Shown: positions 42,578 through 55,339, numbered from the stretch's first letter. The stretch: DNA of 64,000 nucleotides from Diogma glabrata (GCA_963693315.1 OY856188.1:250499394-250563393); one strand, 5' to 3'. Numbers and translations are program-made. Notes: a model not told the origin generated them from the sequence alone.

Positions 42578-42675
42578 TGTTGATCTATGGGTGTGACAAC
42601 CACGCGTACTTTATTGTTGATCTATGGGTGTGACAACCACGCGTACTTTAGTCCCTGCTATTGGCATATGAGTGC
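42578..42675 (+). repeat. Tandemly duplicated 5' end of LINE-C
   Basis: Two adjacent 37-bp copies of tgttgatctatgggtgtgac... (42578-42614, 42615-42650), the second running on into gtccctgctattggcatatgag. The reverse complement of the LINE-C 5' region at 48898-48840 reads tgttgatctacgggtctgac...gtccctgccattgacatatgag. So this is the first ~95 bases of a LINE-C copy with its extreme 5' end duplicated. Confidence 0.75.
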
Positions 42676-45100
42676 TATTTTGACAATTATTTGGTTTACA
42701 TTGTGAGGTTAGTGTGTGTAGTTAGCGGTTTATCGTTCTGACTTGTTTCTCATTTATTCTCCTAATACGATCCAAAAACTACTTATACGATATCAATTGA
42801 TTGCGATTGCCAATGAAGTTTTCACTTCTGCCGTGCGGTCTTAAGCACACTCTCTGTTCTGACAACAAATACACTTGAATATTTAAAATGTTTCTTTTCT
42901 TTTGGTTTAATCTGTATTTTGTATTTTTTTTTTTTTTTTGGTTTTATGGGTCAGGGTCGGTGTACGGAGTTCACCGGATAGGTTCAGTATTCTTGACAGC
43001 AATAGAAATACAAGCTACATACCTAATACGCTATAATCCTCTCGAACAGCTATTGGGTTTTCTTTTCTTTCACCGGCAAACCGCAATTTGATAATTTTTT
43101 TATCGTACCTTCTGACCTCGAATTCAGCAAATACAAATTTTTCTTGCATGCGTTTTGGATGATGTGATATTTAGAAATCCACACAAGCACTCTCAATATG
43201 TAATAGATGTTAACTTTCGAAATCATGCGCGAATTACTTTCAGGTAGATATCAAGTCCCATGTTATTTCTTCCATCGTATTACGAAAATTCAAAAGATTA
43301 TAAACACCTCGTATTTATAGACCAAAGTATCAACCGTTTTTGCGTCACTAAACAATAACCACAATAATTTTGTTTATGAGACAATCTCGTTCGATAAATA
43401 TGTGTACTAATAAAGAGTGAAGACTCCAACCTGTACTAAAGTTGTAGAATAATTATAAACAGAAACATGGATTATACAACGATTGTAGGAAATCTATTTG
43501 GGAATAGCGGAACTACGAATTAATGTTACTGTACAATTGTTTTATGGTAGCTTTATAGCAATTAACGATTACAAACTGATACATTGGAAAATATTGGACA
43601 ACTGTTTTAGGACAATCTTTGTTTCACGGGAACCATTGTAGATGACAACTACGGTTTGAGTTTAAGAAAATATGGTTGAAAGAAAAACGAAAATGATTAT
43701 AAAAAATCTCCGCTTATGCAAATTTGATGCGGGTGAGAAAGAAGCGCATCTCTAAATCAAGGAATTATACAACTGGTTCGTTGATCACCAGACTACTTCG
43801 TAACAGTAGTGCGTATGAAACACAGAACATCTAAGGGTATTACTGACCTGTTATTGCTCAATCTCATTCTTGCTAGACGCAACTTATTCATTTAAGAAGC
43901 AAGTTTCTTGTTCAGACAAACCGTCAGGTATGGGTCAATACATATGATAATTTCAACTTATTACAACAACATTCTAAAAAGCACCAAAATAGAGTAAAAA
44001 GCTCATTTCGAGTTTCAACACCATAAACCTGTTGGCATCTAGCTAAAAAATTGAGTTTTGTTCGTTGTTGAAATTAACGAGACAAATCACTCCACGAACT
44101 AAGAATGGCCATTCATGCAACCAATAGATTCTAAAAAGAGGTCTTATTCTGTTTTGCTGGTTTATGTTCGTACCTGGTAAGTTTTCTGGGCTTGCTCTTT
44201 TTTTACGACAACTTTCTAATTTTGTTTCTTTTTTATGTGCATTTGTCACTTTCATGCCCAATTCAGCATTTCCCTCACATTAATTCAAAATACAGTTGCA
44301 TGAGAGAAAAAACAGAAAAAACATAAACATTTCTTTTCTTTATCAAAACACATCTCTTATCACAGCATTTCTTTTCATATAACAAAAAAAGTCAAAACAC
44401 ATACCAACACGCAAATCAAAACGTCCACAATTTTACGTTTAATAAATTTTGAACAACCGCAAACTTATTTACATTGGACACATTGATGAAAGTTTCATAT
44501 TCTCTCTTTGACATAACCCAATTTTTATTATTGAAGGTCAAAAATAAAATAATAAATTATTTTACGGAGTTTCTTGGGTGGTTTTTGTCTTTGATTTTTT
44601 TAATTACATAGTTAGAACTGAAAATAAAATACTAAGCTGTTTTCTAGATGGTTTTGATTCATACTTTGGAGCTGGAATCAAAATTAGGCCGATCGTTACA
44701 TATTCTCTTTGTGAATCAACGCATCAGAAAAAACAATAATAAATGTATTGCCTGTCAATGAAGGATCTGTTACCCATGTAGTAAATAAATGCAAACATCC
44801 CACCTTGTCGTGATTTGAATCCACTGAAAACAAGACGACAAGAAAACATTCCTGAGAATGACGCTGAAAAAAGTAAGTCAAACAATTCTAATATGAGACT
44901 TCAGAGTGTTTTTGGTGACTATAATCGCATGCTTGTGAACATATCTCTTATAGACATGTAGATGCTTCCCGTTAGCGTCTAATCTCAATTTTTTTCTTGA
45001 AAAAGTCATTAAAAAACTTGGACTACTTTGTTCAGGATTTTGTGACCAATTAAACTCAAGTAACTATGGAATTAATTTGAATTTTTCCAATTCAATGGTA
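42676..45100. other. Unassigned stretch
   Basis: AT-rich with no recognisable frame. Scattered frames of 60-70 codons look random. Confidence 0.35.
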
Positions 45101-45250
45101 TGGTCGGAAATATCTCAGAAAAAAACTCAGTTTTTCTCTTTTACGTGTTTCGGTTTTGATTCGAACTCGTAACTTCATCACTGCCAAACTGACGAGTTCA
45201 ATTCCTTTGGCAGACACGTTTAACCACTACACCACCAAGGCGATGATATT
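45101..45250 (-). mobile_element. tRNA-derived SINE or tRNA pseudogene
   Basis: The minus strand reads ttggtggtgtagtggttaaa (45241-45222), a good tRNA D-arm/box A, then a stem tgccaaa...tttggca, then acgagttcgaatcaaa (45169-45154), a good box B. The spacing is ~50 bases. The sequence after box B continues with no CCA or clear acceptor stem, and a hairpin aaaaactgagttttt follows (45136-45120). A functional tRNA is unlikely because the acceptor ends do not pair. Confidence 0.6.
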
Positions 45251-45376
45251 TCTAAGTTGAAACTTCATCATCACTTTGTGTTGAGAAATCAAGTAAAATT
45301 AGTTATTTTTTTTTTTAATAAAATGTGTTGTGTAATAGGGTTTAGAATATGTGTCACAATAACACATAAATACCTT

Positions 45377-46162
45377 TTAAGACCTAAGTCTAGACCTGGG
45401 TCCCACAACAACTGGCGTTCTAAGGTTTAGATTAACGCTTTTTTTAAACATCTGTGGGTTGAAGCCACCTGAGACTAAGTGTTCCGGCAAACTATTCCAT
45501 TTGTACGCAGTTCGGACAAAGAAGTCTCTCTGCGATCTGCCAGTATGACAGCGTGGGATCTTTACCGTTTCACTGGTTGCGGCAGCCGATTGCCGAGTGG
45601 AACGGGGGTAAGAATAAGTTTGAGGCATGATGCCGCTGATTTCATCTGAGCACTGCTGATGACGATATTTGTAAAAAACAACGAGGTCAGCAACAGTGCG
45701 ACGATGTTGTAGGGAATCAAGTTTTGATGTCAAAGTTCGATCACCTACAATTCGTATAGCTCGCTTTTGAACAGAGTCCAAGAGGGCCAAGATGGAAACA
45801 GAGGCAGCACCCCAAACTTGACAGCAGTACTCCATACAGGCACGAATATAGGACTTATAAACATGGAGCAATTGGTATGGAGTGAAAAAATTTTTGCATC
45901 TATTTAGGAGGCCGAGTTTTTTAGACGCGCTTTTTGCCATCGCCATTACATGATCGTTCCAGAGTAGGTCATTTGAAACTGTGACACCCAATAAACGAAT
46001 GTTTTTACATTCACCTATTGGTTCATCACACATACTAAATAAAATATCTTTGGGGAACTCGGTCTTTAATCTGGAAACAATCAACAGCTGTGTTTTGGTG
46101 GAGTTGAAATTGACAAGATTTTGGTCACCGCAGTCGACGACTTTATTCAGGTCTTTGTTCAC
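45377..46162 (-). pseudogene. LINE-C ORF2, RT thumb and C-terminal part
   Basis: 261 codons, in a different frame from the RT core. Contains 'FNSTKTQLLIVSR', 'ECKNIRLLGVTVSNDLLWNDHV', 'YIRACMEYCCQVWGAAS', 'LLDSVQKRAIRIVGD' and 'RDFFVRTAYKWNSLPEHLV', the standard post-RT blocks of CR1/Jockey-like LINEs. The frame change relative to the upstream part falls near 46165. Confidence 0.88.
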
Positions 46163-46164
46163 GT

Positions 46165-48006
46165 TTATGGCAGCGTCTCTCCGGGCAGGATTCGTTCGTG
46201 CATTTTACCTTTTGAAGGAAGGGGCTTGAACGACTTGTGCAGAGTACTATCATCTGCAAAACTATTTATTGGGTTACTGGTGATTTTCAACAATTCGTTG
46301 ATATAAATCAAAAATAGGGTTGGGGACAATACTGAGCCTTGGGGTACACCAGCGTTAATTAGTTTAGACTCAGAAGAAAATCCGTCTAAGGTTACCGAAA
46401 TGTATCGGTTGGATAGAAAATTTTGAATCAGCTTCACAACATTGGGATGAAAACCGTACGCAACGAGCTTGTTGATTAAGTTGGCATGCCAGACTCGATC
46501 GAATGCCTTGGAGATGTCTAAAGCGATAACGTATGTTTCACCACCTTTATCAAGTATGCTGTTCCAACAATGCGCTACATAGTTTAATAGATCGGTAGTT
46601 GATCTTTTGTTTCGAAAACCGTATTGGCTGTCGGATATTAAATGATTTTCTTCCAGAAATTTTGAAATATGTGTATGAATATAATGCTCATAGACTTTGG
46701 ATAGGACCGATAGTAAAGTTATTGGCCTATAATTTGAGATATCGGATTTTGGTCCCTTTTTGGGGACGGGTTGGACATTTGCCAACTTCCAGCACGAGGG
46801 AAATATGCCAGATTTGTAGGATTGGTAGAATATTTTAGTTAAAGTTGGTGCAAGTTCTTTGGAAAAGGTTTTTAAAATAATGGGTGGAATATTGTCCATT
46901 CCTGATGCTTTGTTGATGTTTAACCCCTTTAAAAGTTTAGCGACTATTTTGGGTTTGAAGTGAAGTTCATTCATATTAACTCCTGAAGACTGGGTTTGGG
47001 GTATTTCTTTAGGAGTTTCCAAAACAGTGGAGTTCAGAGCAAAGCGTTCAGCGAACAAGTTAGCTTTTCTTGCGGGATCATTGACGATTAAATCACCATC
47101 AATAATAGGGGGAATAGAAAATTTTGTACCAGAATTTAAAGAATTGATGGCACTGTAGAAACTCTTGTCAGAAACAGACATAGACGTAAGTTTTGAGGCT
47201 TTCGCTCTGTCAATTTCGGACTTTTCGTTTGAGAAAATCTGATTAGATATTTTGTTGGCCTTTAGATATTGGGATCGATTAGTGGGAGTTTTGTTATGAA
47301 TCCAAATATTAAATGATCTACGTTTGTTTCTAAGTGCCGTTTTGGCAGCTTTCGAATACAAGTATTTTTGTTTGGGTTTTACTATGGAGAAAGGGACAAA
47401 TTTATTGATAGCAAATTGGATGGTTTCTGTAAAGTTTTGAGCAGAAACATTTACATTGTCAGTGTAAAAACAATGACGGTCGAAAGGGAAACCATGGAAA
47501 AAATTTTGAAGACCACTCTTATCCATTTTTGAGTAGTGAAATATTTTACGGGGTTTGGGAGCTGTAGTTTTAAGTAAATCAGTTTTGATAACTGATGAGA
47601 TTAAATAATGATCAGAATTTCCAATACTACCTTTCGCAACATCGACACTCGTAATATCTGGCATTGTGGTAAGATAAAGATCTAGTAGAAAACTATTATC
47701 ACCGCCATTACGGGGAGTGAAAGTCGGGCTTTTAACAATTTGGAATAGGCCCTGAGACGCGGCAAAAATTTCTGCCAGTTTTCCACTATTGTCGCCATCG
47801 TCGGTGGATTTGGAGAATTCCAACCATGATTTGTTGTGGACGTTGAAGTCACCGGTAACGATAACTTCACAATTAGGGGACTTTGCTCTAATCTCGTCCA
47901 TAACTTTTGTCAGTATATTAAAAAAGTTTGGGTTACGTTTGTTGGGGGACCGGTATAAAGCTATTGTAAAAAAAGTCATTTCTGGAAGACAAATCTTTAA
48001 AACCAT
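46165..48006 (-). pseudogene. LINE-C ORF2, endonuclease and RT core
   Basis: 613 codons. The first ~170 are the distal half of the APE endonuclease ('FTIALYRSPNK', 'VIVTGDFNVHNKSWLEF', 'GSIGNSDHYLI'). The RT follows with 'LANVQPVPKKGPK', 'SNYRPITLLSVLSKVYEHYI', 'VIALDISKAFDRVWH', 'GVPQGSVLSPTLFLIYIN' and the catalytic FADD. In its correct frame it extends upstream to about 48120. Clear coding relic with only frameshifts breaking it. Confidence 0.92.
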
Positions 48007-48127
48007 TGTATTGAAACCGTCACCGTGTAGTTCAAAATTTGGAAAGCGCGTGTACGCAACACTCTCATGAATGAATGCGCATACGCCCTGATGGAGTTTG
48101 AAAGCTGATTCGAGCCTATATTTGGAA

Positions 48128-48394
48128 TTAAGCGATTCTATAAAGAAAATTTTCAGAAACTTGTGTTTCTGTAAGGAATAGAATGTTCAGTTTGTCGTGC
48201 TCAAGATGATGTTGCACGTGGTCATGGTTAGCGTTCAATCCGCAGATGTTTTGAACATGTATTTTAAAATTTTTTATTGATTCATATATGTTTTGTCCCT
48301 GCAAATTCCGTGGACATGCCGCTTTATGGGCGGGTGGATTGCGCAAATTTGCTTTATCACTTGCAGACTTATTTTTTTTCGGTTGTACTGCCAT
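48128..48394 (-). pseudogene. LINE-C ORF2 start, endonuclease N-terminus
   Basis: 88 codons from ATG at 48394. A basic leader (MAVQPKKNKSASDKANLRNP) precedes the endonuclease start 'IHVQNICGLNANHDHVQHHL' and 'ILFLTETQVSENF', with the catalytic E of the TET motif. A frameshift near 48130 separates it from the rest. Confidence 0.85.
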
Positions 48395-48898
48395 ATATAT
48401 ATCAAAATGTTTATTTTATTTTTTTATGTTTTATTTTAAAATGCATAACTAAGTAAAAAAATCCTATCATACTACAAAATATGACATATGCCAATATTTC
48501 ATGATAAGATGAAGAAATAATAACAAAATAATAAGTGAAAAACAAATTGTGAGAAATTTGCAGAAAACAAAACAAAACTAAATGCCAATAATCCAGCTGA
48601 TGCAGCGCACCCCAGACGCACCGCCCACCACCTCAGTCGAGGCACAAAGCCCACACATAACTACGTGTTGGTCCGATTCCTCGGAAGAGCTAATGAGCGG
48701 TACCGCTACGGAACGCTGCCCAGCTAAGACTGGAAGTGCTGCCGTTGACTAATTAAAGTTCGTCCGCCAGCACCCTAAGATAACATCTTGGCTAATGACA
48801 TCTCCTGCCATTGCCAGTGGTATGTGATATCTCACGCTAACTCATATGTCAATGGCAGGGACTGGAGTACGCAGGGTAGTCAGACCCGTAGATCAACA
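48395..48898 (-). promoter_or_regulatory. LINE-C 5' UTR with presumed internal promoter
   Basis: A GC-rich island (48600-48898) in AT-rich surroundings, directly upstream of ORF2. LINE 5' regions of this kind carry the element's own promoter. No open ORF1 lies in it. Confidence 0.55.
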
Positions 48899-51800
48899 TT
48901 GATCATAATCGATCAAAATCGATCCCTCCTGCGGGTGAATAGGTTATAGCACCGATTTTGGCTAATTACATATTAAAGAAAACGAAAATTTTAATGAACA
49001 GGATTCTAAAAAATCGATTCTTTTTTCAATGAAATCACATCCCTTATCAATAGCGAAAAACCTTAGTATGAAAAACAACAAAATTTGAATGCGACTTCAA
49101 CCTTGAGAGGTTTAAGGTAGTTTCGACCGAATATAAATTGTTAAAATTACGAGAAGCAAAACAAAATTTTAATGAAAAATTTTTTCATGTTACTGAATAA
49201 TTATCATTTTCTGTGTTTCGTTGTTGGACATAGAAAAAATAAATTAACAGAAAAACATCCTTTTAATTTATTTTTTGTCACCGCGTTCCAAGAATTTATC
49301 TAATTTCTGTTCAATTAAAGTGTCTTTGTAATTGCTCTCGAGTAATGTTTTTTTGTGCTTAATAATGATTTAAGGTCATTTCCTTTTATAACTTTTTGTT
49401 TGGGTTGAATTGTTTTTAATAAATTAATTTAATTGCTTAAAATGTTCATTTAAGTTATTTTTTTTCGTTAATTCAAAATCTTTTAATTTGTTTTTAAGAA
49501 AAGTCCTTTTTTGCTGAGATCGGAAAAACAGTGTCTTAAAACTTTCGTAAACGTTCTAAAGCTTATCTCATTTCCAAAAAAATTGTTGGTAAAAATAATG
49601 CTTGACATTACAATGACGACATCTTAATGTCAAACATTTTTCAATCTTCAAATTTTTTTAAACTTAAAAACTTTCATAGTTCACTGTCTTGTGTTTGCAT
49701 AAAACCCACTTAAACTTTATTTGTTGCTTTGAAATTTGATAAAATCACAAATTTCCATAACAAGCATATCATCACAATTTATTTAATCTTGCAGTAAAAT
49801 CCTGAATAATGACGACCTCAATCTTTCAACAATATTTCAAGCAATGAATTTATTACAATATGTTCAAGAATTTATCACCATGAAATAACCTAAATTGAAT
49901 TTAAGATAAAAGAAAAATTCTTTGTTTCACAAACATATATGTACGAGTATTAGCCAATTTTCAGATAAATAAAATTAAGAAATTTTCTGGGTGGATAAAC
50001 ACTTAAACTAAAGTTTTTTTTTATTCCAAATGTCAAGGTTCAATGAAATTAAATTGAATAGGCAATTTTTTTTCAGTTGTTGATATAAAATGAAAATCAT
50101 ATATTTAAACTTTATACGTATATTCATGCAGAAAAATTGTGTTGTGGTGATAAACGTAGGCAGTGCGAAAGTGTAGATTTTTTGCCTGCAGAGTGAATTT
50201 TTGAATCCTTCCCGGGATTATTATTTAATTATTAACCACAGCAATTAGCTTTCGTGTGAATGGTTTTTATAAAAATATAATTGGTATTTTAAATATTCAT
50301 TTTTTCACAAAGAAACCAAACCACTGGGACAGAAGGGTTAGTTTACTGTTTAACTTTTGATATCGTTTGTTGTGTACAGAAAACAATTGTAATATCTTCA
50401 GTAAAGCTTATTCAATTAATTTCATAGGCAACATAGTAAAGAATGTGTATAACTTTGTTTTTTTTTGTTTTCACTTACATGTTTCGCAAAAATGTTTTTA
50501 AAAGCACAAAAGATGTTCTTTTGAAAATATGTTAATTTTATTTTGAAAAATATACCCGAAGGGTTAATTTTTGAACAATTTTAGTTTTGGTGCCTTTTTT
50601 TAGGGTAAACATTTATATGAACTGAATTGTTGAGTTGTTTTGTTTGAATATTTTAATGAAAAATAATAACAGCGTTTATACAGGAATACAAATGTGTCGT
50701 TCATGTGACAAAATTACTGTTTGGAGAATAATTTAGTTATTTTGTGTTTATGGAGCCTCAACAAAATTTGTACACAATTCTATTGAAAAGCTTATATTTT
50801 ATATAAATTTCCCTTAATCTAAAATTATAGACATAAGTTAAGAAGATTTATATCGTAAATCTACATGTCCTCCTATTAGTGAATCATGGTTCGACTTATA
50901 AATTCTTTTGATCTCCCATTAAATATTCGTGACTCCACTGTAAAGTGAGCCGCTCCATGGTTAACTATTTTCGAAAATTGTTAAAAAGATTCAAGTTTTC
51001 AATCAAGTTTTAGTGATGGAAGCAATTTTCACCCATAACTTGCTTATGATAATTCTTTGTAGGGAATGTAAGGAATAGTTAATAAAGTGTTGCCTTAAAC
51101 CAAAGCATAAGCGGGAAGCCGGCAGGCAGAAATATTTCAATTGTAGGCCAAAAAATATCTCAATTTTCGCATTGACATCTTAAAGTTATTGTGGTTTACC
51201 ACAAACGATACTCACCACAGTTCAATGGACTCGCCACCTGTTAAGCATTTGAATTGAGATTAGATTAGCTAAAAACATGACAGTAAAATGTGGTACTACG
51301 ACCAAAATTGTATTGTACAATGTACACCACCTGTCTAATCCCTGGTGAGGAATCAGTTAGAGGAAACTTTACGAAGTTTGAAATATGGAGATTTTTCATT
51401 TTATACAGATTATGTCGTCGAAATAATGCTTTTTCAGAGGATCCCTGATCATGTAGATCCAAGCTCTACATTCTTAGTGAAAGTGGGCTGAGGATCCTTC
51501 TTTCAATAGACAGAATCAACATTTGTTTGTCTCCCCCACCTCTTTAATTTTGTATATTTAGGTATTGGAATTCATTGACATCAATAAAAAAAAATTTCGT
51601 CGTTTTTAGTTTTTTTTACCATGTCTTAAGATACAGGGTGATGAAAAATCAAGAAATTGCTTGACCCTGGTGTATTGAAATGGCTCTACAGTCAAAACTA
51701 CTGTACTGATTTTAATGTTATGTAACTCAAAATGTAGGTATTGAACAGAGCAACTAATCAAAATAATAACTCACATTATATAACCTTGAACATTTTCTTT

Positions 51801-52970
51801 TAGAAAAATAACGGTAAAAAATTCAAATTCGATTTTCTAGAAATGCATATTTTTTAAATTTTTGATTTTTTAATGCCTAAGGCGTCTATACATCCAAGGG
51901 ATTTATAAAGTTCGAAAGTGATAAACGGTTATTCGCGGTCTTCACCATGGAAAAATCTCTAATTACACTAATTTACTCTAACACTAACAAAATCCTATCG
52001 AGTATTTCTATTTAAATTTTAGCTAACAGGAAATTTAACACAAAAAGAGACGAACTATAATACAAAAATTATATAATTTAAAATTATACAAAAAGTGCTT
52101 ACATTAATTGTATGTTGAATGTTGTCTTCCAATATCAGTCATGTCCAAAAATTTCCTTTCCTTTTCCATGCAATCCATCTCTCAATATATCCGGCGTTAC
52201 ATAATTTCCAATTATAGTACATACATTTCCTTTTTAATTCTATATAAAATATCTATTTTATCCACTCGTTGCACTTTATACCGGTCAACAAATTTTGTTG
52301 CGTATAAATAACATCAACAAACTATCAGTATGCATATATTATTTGTTTCTAATCCACAGACGTAATTTGCTTCGTCGACGCTATAATTTAACCAATTTAA
52401 CGGTTTCCAATAAAGGAATAGATAACTTTAAAAGCTATTTTCACATGAAAATAAAAACATTTCTTCAACTATGTAATTCTTTTTTGTGTATTTTATTTAT
52501 ATTCAACAATAAATTTTTATAAATATAACACAATATGATTTTTCTTTATTTTATTTTCTTTTACATTAATTCGAATCTTTTGTTATACCTTTAAGATTAC
52601 GAACATTTTTATTTTAATTTAAACTTACAACTCCATTTAGTTTTAGGTTCCAAACGCAACTCCTGATTTCAAAAATAATTTTAGTATTTATAATATTTAA
52701 AATAAAGTAAAAAAAAGAGAGTGTTTGTTTGTTGATCGCATGAACTCTCCCGTTTCGTTTTATTTAGCAAAGAGATAAAATAAAAGAAAACAATTCAAAA
52801 TGTTTTAGAGAGGATTCAAACATATAAAAAAACCTAGTATGCCTTTGATGTTTTTTTACAGGAAGTCCGAAGATTGTGTATACTGATTGTTTGGTCGGTA
52901 CAGAACTTAAATTTGTTTTGGAGTTGATGTAGATTTTCTCATAAATGCTACCTGTTAAACATCACGTAAT
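48899..52970. other. Long AT-rich stretch without a gene
   Basis: Four kilobases in which I see no domain remnants. 51636-51660 (acagggtgatgaaaaatcaa) may be a transposon end, but no partner was found. Small frames at 52108-52522 look random. Confidence 0.4.
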
Positions 52971-53012
52971 TTGGCGGACATAACAGTATCTCTCAGCTAG
53001 TTGATTTCGTTC
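52971..53012 (-). pseudogene. Fragment related to the CDGI-type transposon protein
   Basis: The minus strand encodes RNQLAERYCYVRQI, close to QNQLAERYANLKTI of the frame at 53854-54043. It is fused in one minus frame to LINE-C sequence at 53013 and beyond. Confidence 0.45.
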
Positions 53013-53270
53013 TGCAAACAAAGAAACCCCTGTGCATTCTGTCACTATATGACCGTGGTGAGTGAGTGATCTCAACAGTTTGACTGTTTGCAGGCATAAT
53101 GGATTTGATTTCATCCAAACACTGCTGATGAAGATATTTATAAAAAACAACGAGATGAGCAAAAATTAACAATTCATTTTGCACGCTTTTGAACAGAGTC
53201 TAAAAGAGCCATTATAGTAACAGATGCAGCCCCCCAAACTTGGTAACAATACTCGGCATAATGCGGCCTG
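53013..53270 (-). pseudogene. LINE-C 3' fragment
   Basis: Matches 45530-45840 of LINE-C: cattctgtcactat, ggatttgatttcatcc, actgctgatgaagatatttataaaaaacaacgag, gcttttgaacagagtc and gcagccccccaaacttg. It belongs, with the copies at 58.2 and 60.4 kb, to a subfamily with 'cattctgtcactatga'. Confidence 0.8.
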
Positions 53271-53709
53271 TTAACGATTTGCAAAATTATAATTGGCCTT
53301 TAATGGTAAAAAGGTTCCCCATCCCTGGTTTAGACTCATATTATACTTTTCTCTAGTTTCTATTTTTTGTTCACTTAGGTGTAGTGGAAGTATTGTTTTT
53401 GTTTTATGGAGAAAAATTGACTTTTAGTTAATTTTTAATCACAATATATGTTTTGTTGACTCTCAAAAAATAAAGCTAGGCAATTTTAGTCCAGAGAGAT
53501 TACTTAATATTCGATATAGTATATTTTATCACAGCAAATATTATATTATTTTTAACACAAAAATATATATTATGTGTACTTGAATTACCAGATAAGATTA
53601 TAGCTTAGATCAGAATATAGTGTGTCTACAGTACTGCGATCAAAAAAATCGTTTGTACGTCTTCAACTAACTACTCCTTGGTGAACTGTACCTCCTCGTT
53701 ACCTGGTTA

Positions 53710-54043
53710 GAGCAGTTCTGATGTGATGGAATTAGAGGAACAGTAAAAATAACAGCAGCTAGAGCGAGTCTTAAGAAAGAATACGACAAAGTTATATCAA
53801 CACCTCTGGAGTTATATAACCGGGCAGCAGCTCCAGGCAATTTTCAAGATAACATGCATTTTTTCTATGTAACGGAGGCAGGTTACAATGCAAAACAAAA
53901 TCAACTAGCTGAAAGATACGCCAATTTAAAAACAATTCCTGGAACACGAGGATATCACTCATACATTCCTAAAAGTGATGGATCAATCTTAGTTAGACGT
54001 TATTCTAACTCTACGGAATTTAGTAATGTAAAATTAAATAAAT
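53710..54043 (+). pseudogene. C-terminal part of an unnamed arthropod transposon-associated protein
   Basis: The plus frame reads CDGIRGTVKITAARASLKKE, then FFYVTEAGYNAKQNQLAERY, and PGTRGYHSYIPKSDGSILVR to a stop at 54041-54043. From memory, 'CDGIGG-VKR-A-ARASL...PGTRxxHxFxP' is the C-terminal pattern of a family repeated in many invertebrate genomes (hydra, aphids) and linked with DNA transposons; I cannot name the superfamily. Upstream coding sequence is lost. The last ~110 codons are open. Confidence 0.55.
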
Positions 54044-54153
54044 GATAAAAAATGTGTAAAATATTTTTTTTGAGTTAAAATTAAAAATTTATTATAAAAA
54101 CATATATTGTTATTCCAAAAAAAACTGTTCATTTTTTAACTCCACTTTTTTTT

Positions 54154-54420
54154 ATGATGAAAAATTTTAAGGCCTGTTGCGATAAAATTAATAAAAAAAC
54201 AAAATTCTCCTCTCCTTTTACAACTGCTTTTCCTTCGATAGAGGAAGGGGAAAGTGAATTAGATAAACATAAAGTTGCTGTCAACTTCTACTCGGATGGG
54301 TCGAAAGTGAATGGGATGGTCAGTTGTGAAGTATGCTGCACAGAACCAAATTTAAACCTCTCTTCTAATCTGATCATGTAGTATGGTATGGTATGCAAAA
54401 GGGGCACAGTAGGTTACTTT
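54154..54420 (+). pseudogene. LINE RNase H domain fragment
   Basis: The frame 54154-54381 contains 'VAVNFYSDGSKVNGMVSCEV', the first catalytic strand of RNase H (F-T-D-G-S-K) as found in R1/LOA/I-type LINEs, with Y-S for F-T. The rest of the element is absent. It may be related to the relics at 37.4 and 60.9 kb. Confidence 0.6.
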
Positions 54421-54815
54421 TTTTGCTATTTAGAGCAATCCTAGATATTTTGTCTCCTGTGCAAATATAATTATTGAGCACCTCGTGATGATTGGTTGAT
54501 GAGATAGATTTTTCTCATCACAAATTTACTTTAAAAATTATGACACTATAAATTAATTGTGTAATTGACTAGTGGACCCCTGTGCTTTTGCACAAAATAT
54601 TTTTTCGTAAATTAATAACATTAACTAATTAAAAAAAACCTGTTTGCAAGGTCTAGTTCAGGCAAAGCATAAACTGAAACTGAAATTAAAATTTAAATTT
54701 CGTTTGTTGTTCGTTTATTTTTTTTAATCGTTTAATTTTTTTATATTCGCTTCTTTTCTCTCCGCATTTTCTCCTTTCCTAAGATATGGCTACGCTTTTT
54801 TGGGGCTTCTGTATT

Positions 54816-55079
54816 ATATATCGTCGGCTACAAAGCATTTACGTGTATCTAAATTTTAGAAAAATGGAAAGGAAGTTCACAAAACGATTTATTGCGCTTC
54901 TAAACAAGCTTGAAAATGAAATTTGTTTATCAATAAATGAAAAAAACCAATTTTTTTAAATTATTGATAGTAACTTTTTTTTAAAAGCTTGTTTAAAGTC
55001 GCAATAAATCGTTTTGTGAGCTTATTTATTTATTCTAAATTGTAGTTACACGTAAATGCTATGTAGCCGACGATATATG
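54816..55079. repeat. Foldback element with ~95-bp arms
   Basis: Arms 54816-54912 and 54986-55079: atatatcgtcggctaca ... gcatttacgtgta ... cacaaaacgatttattgcg ... aaacaagctt, mirrored by aagcttgttt ... cgcaataaatcgttttgtg ... tacacgtaaatgc ... tgtagccgacgatatat. A ~70-base AT-rich loop, no coding. A short MITE is the best reading. Confidence 0.85.
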
Positions 55080-55339
55080 ATTTATTTATTTTTTTGAAAT
55101 AAAAAGAACCAACTTTTATTTAACTTAAATACATGTTCTTTCCGTGAATGTCCGCGACGGAAAATTTACGCAGTTTGCATACAACTGTAAACGACACTTT
55201 GCAAGGTGTACTAAGGCGTCCTTAGTCCACTGGAACAAAAATTTGTGTGCAATTGTTGAAATCTTTCGGGATGAAGATATCAGTCTGATTGGGATTCCTT
55301 GGGAATTATGGTCTACATATTACTTCGCAATCTCTTAAT

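Larger units (their letters stand above)
45306..48898 (-). mobile_element. LINE-C, near full-length non-LTR retrotransposon
   Basis: The minus strand has a GC-richer 5' UTR (48898-48395), then ORF2 with an endonuclease, RT and C-terminal domain (48394-45377), then a 3' end with the hairpin atgtgt...acacat and a T-run at ~45306 on the plus strand. The 5' boundary is supported by the duplicated copy at 42578. No ORF1 was seen. Two frameshifts break ORF2 (near 48130 and 46165). At least five other fragments of this family are in the window. Confidence 0.85.

Noticed and set aside
43000..44900. CRISPR arrays, bacterial operons or other prokaryotic systems anywhere in the window
   Set aside because: All tandem repeats lack regular spacers, and the window is clearly animal DNA with introns and retrotransposons.
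45154..45242. Functional tRNA gene
   Set aside because: Boxes A and B are present but acceptor arms do not pair and the anticodon stem-loop is not tRNA-like.
52108..52522. Two overlapping plus-strand frames of 67-75 codons
   Set aside because: AT-rich chance frames, no recognisable domain or splice structure.
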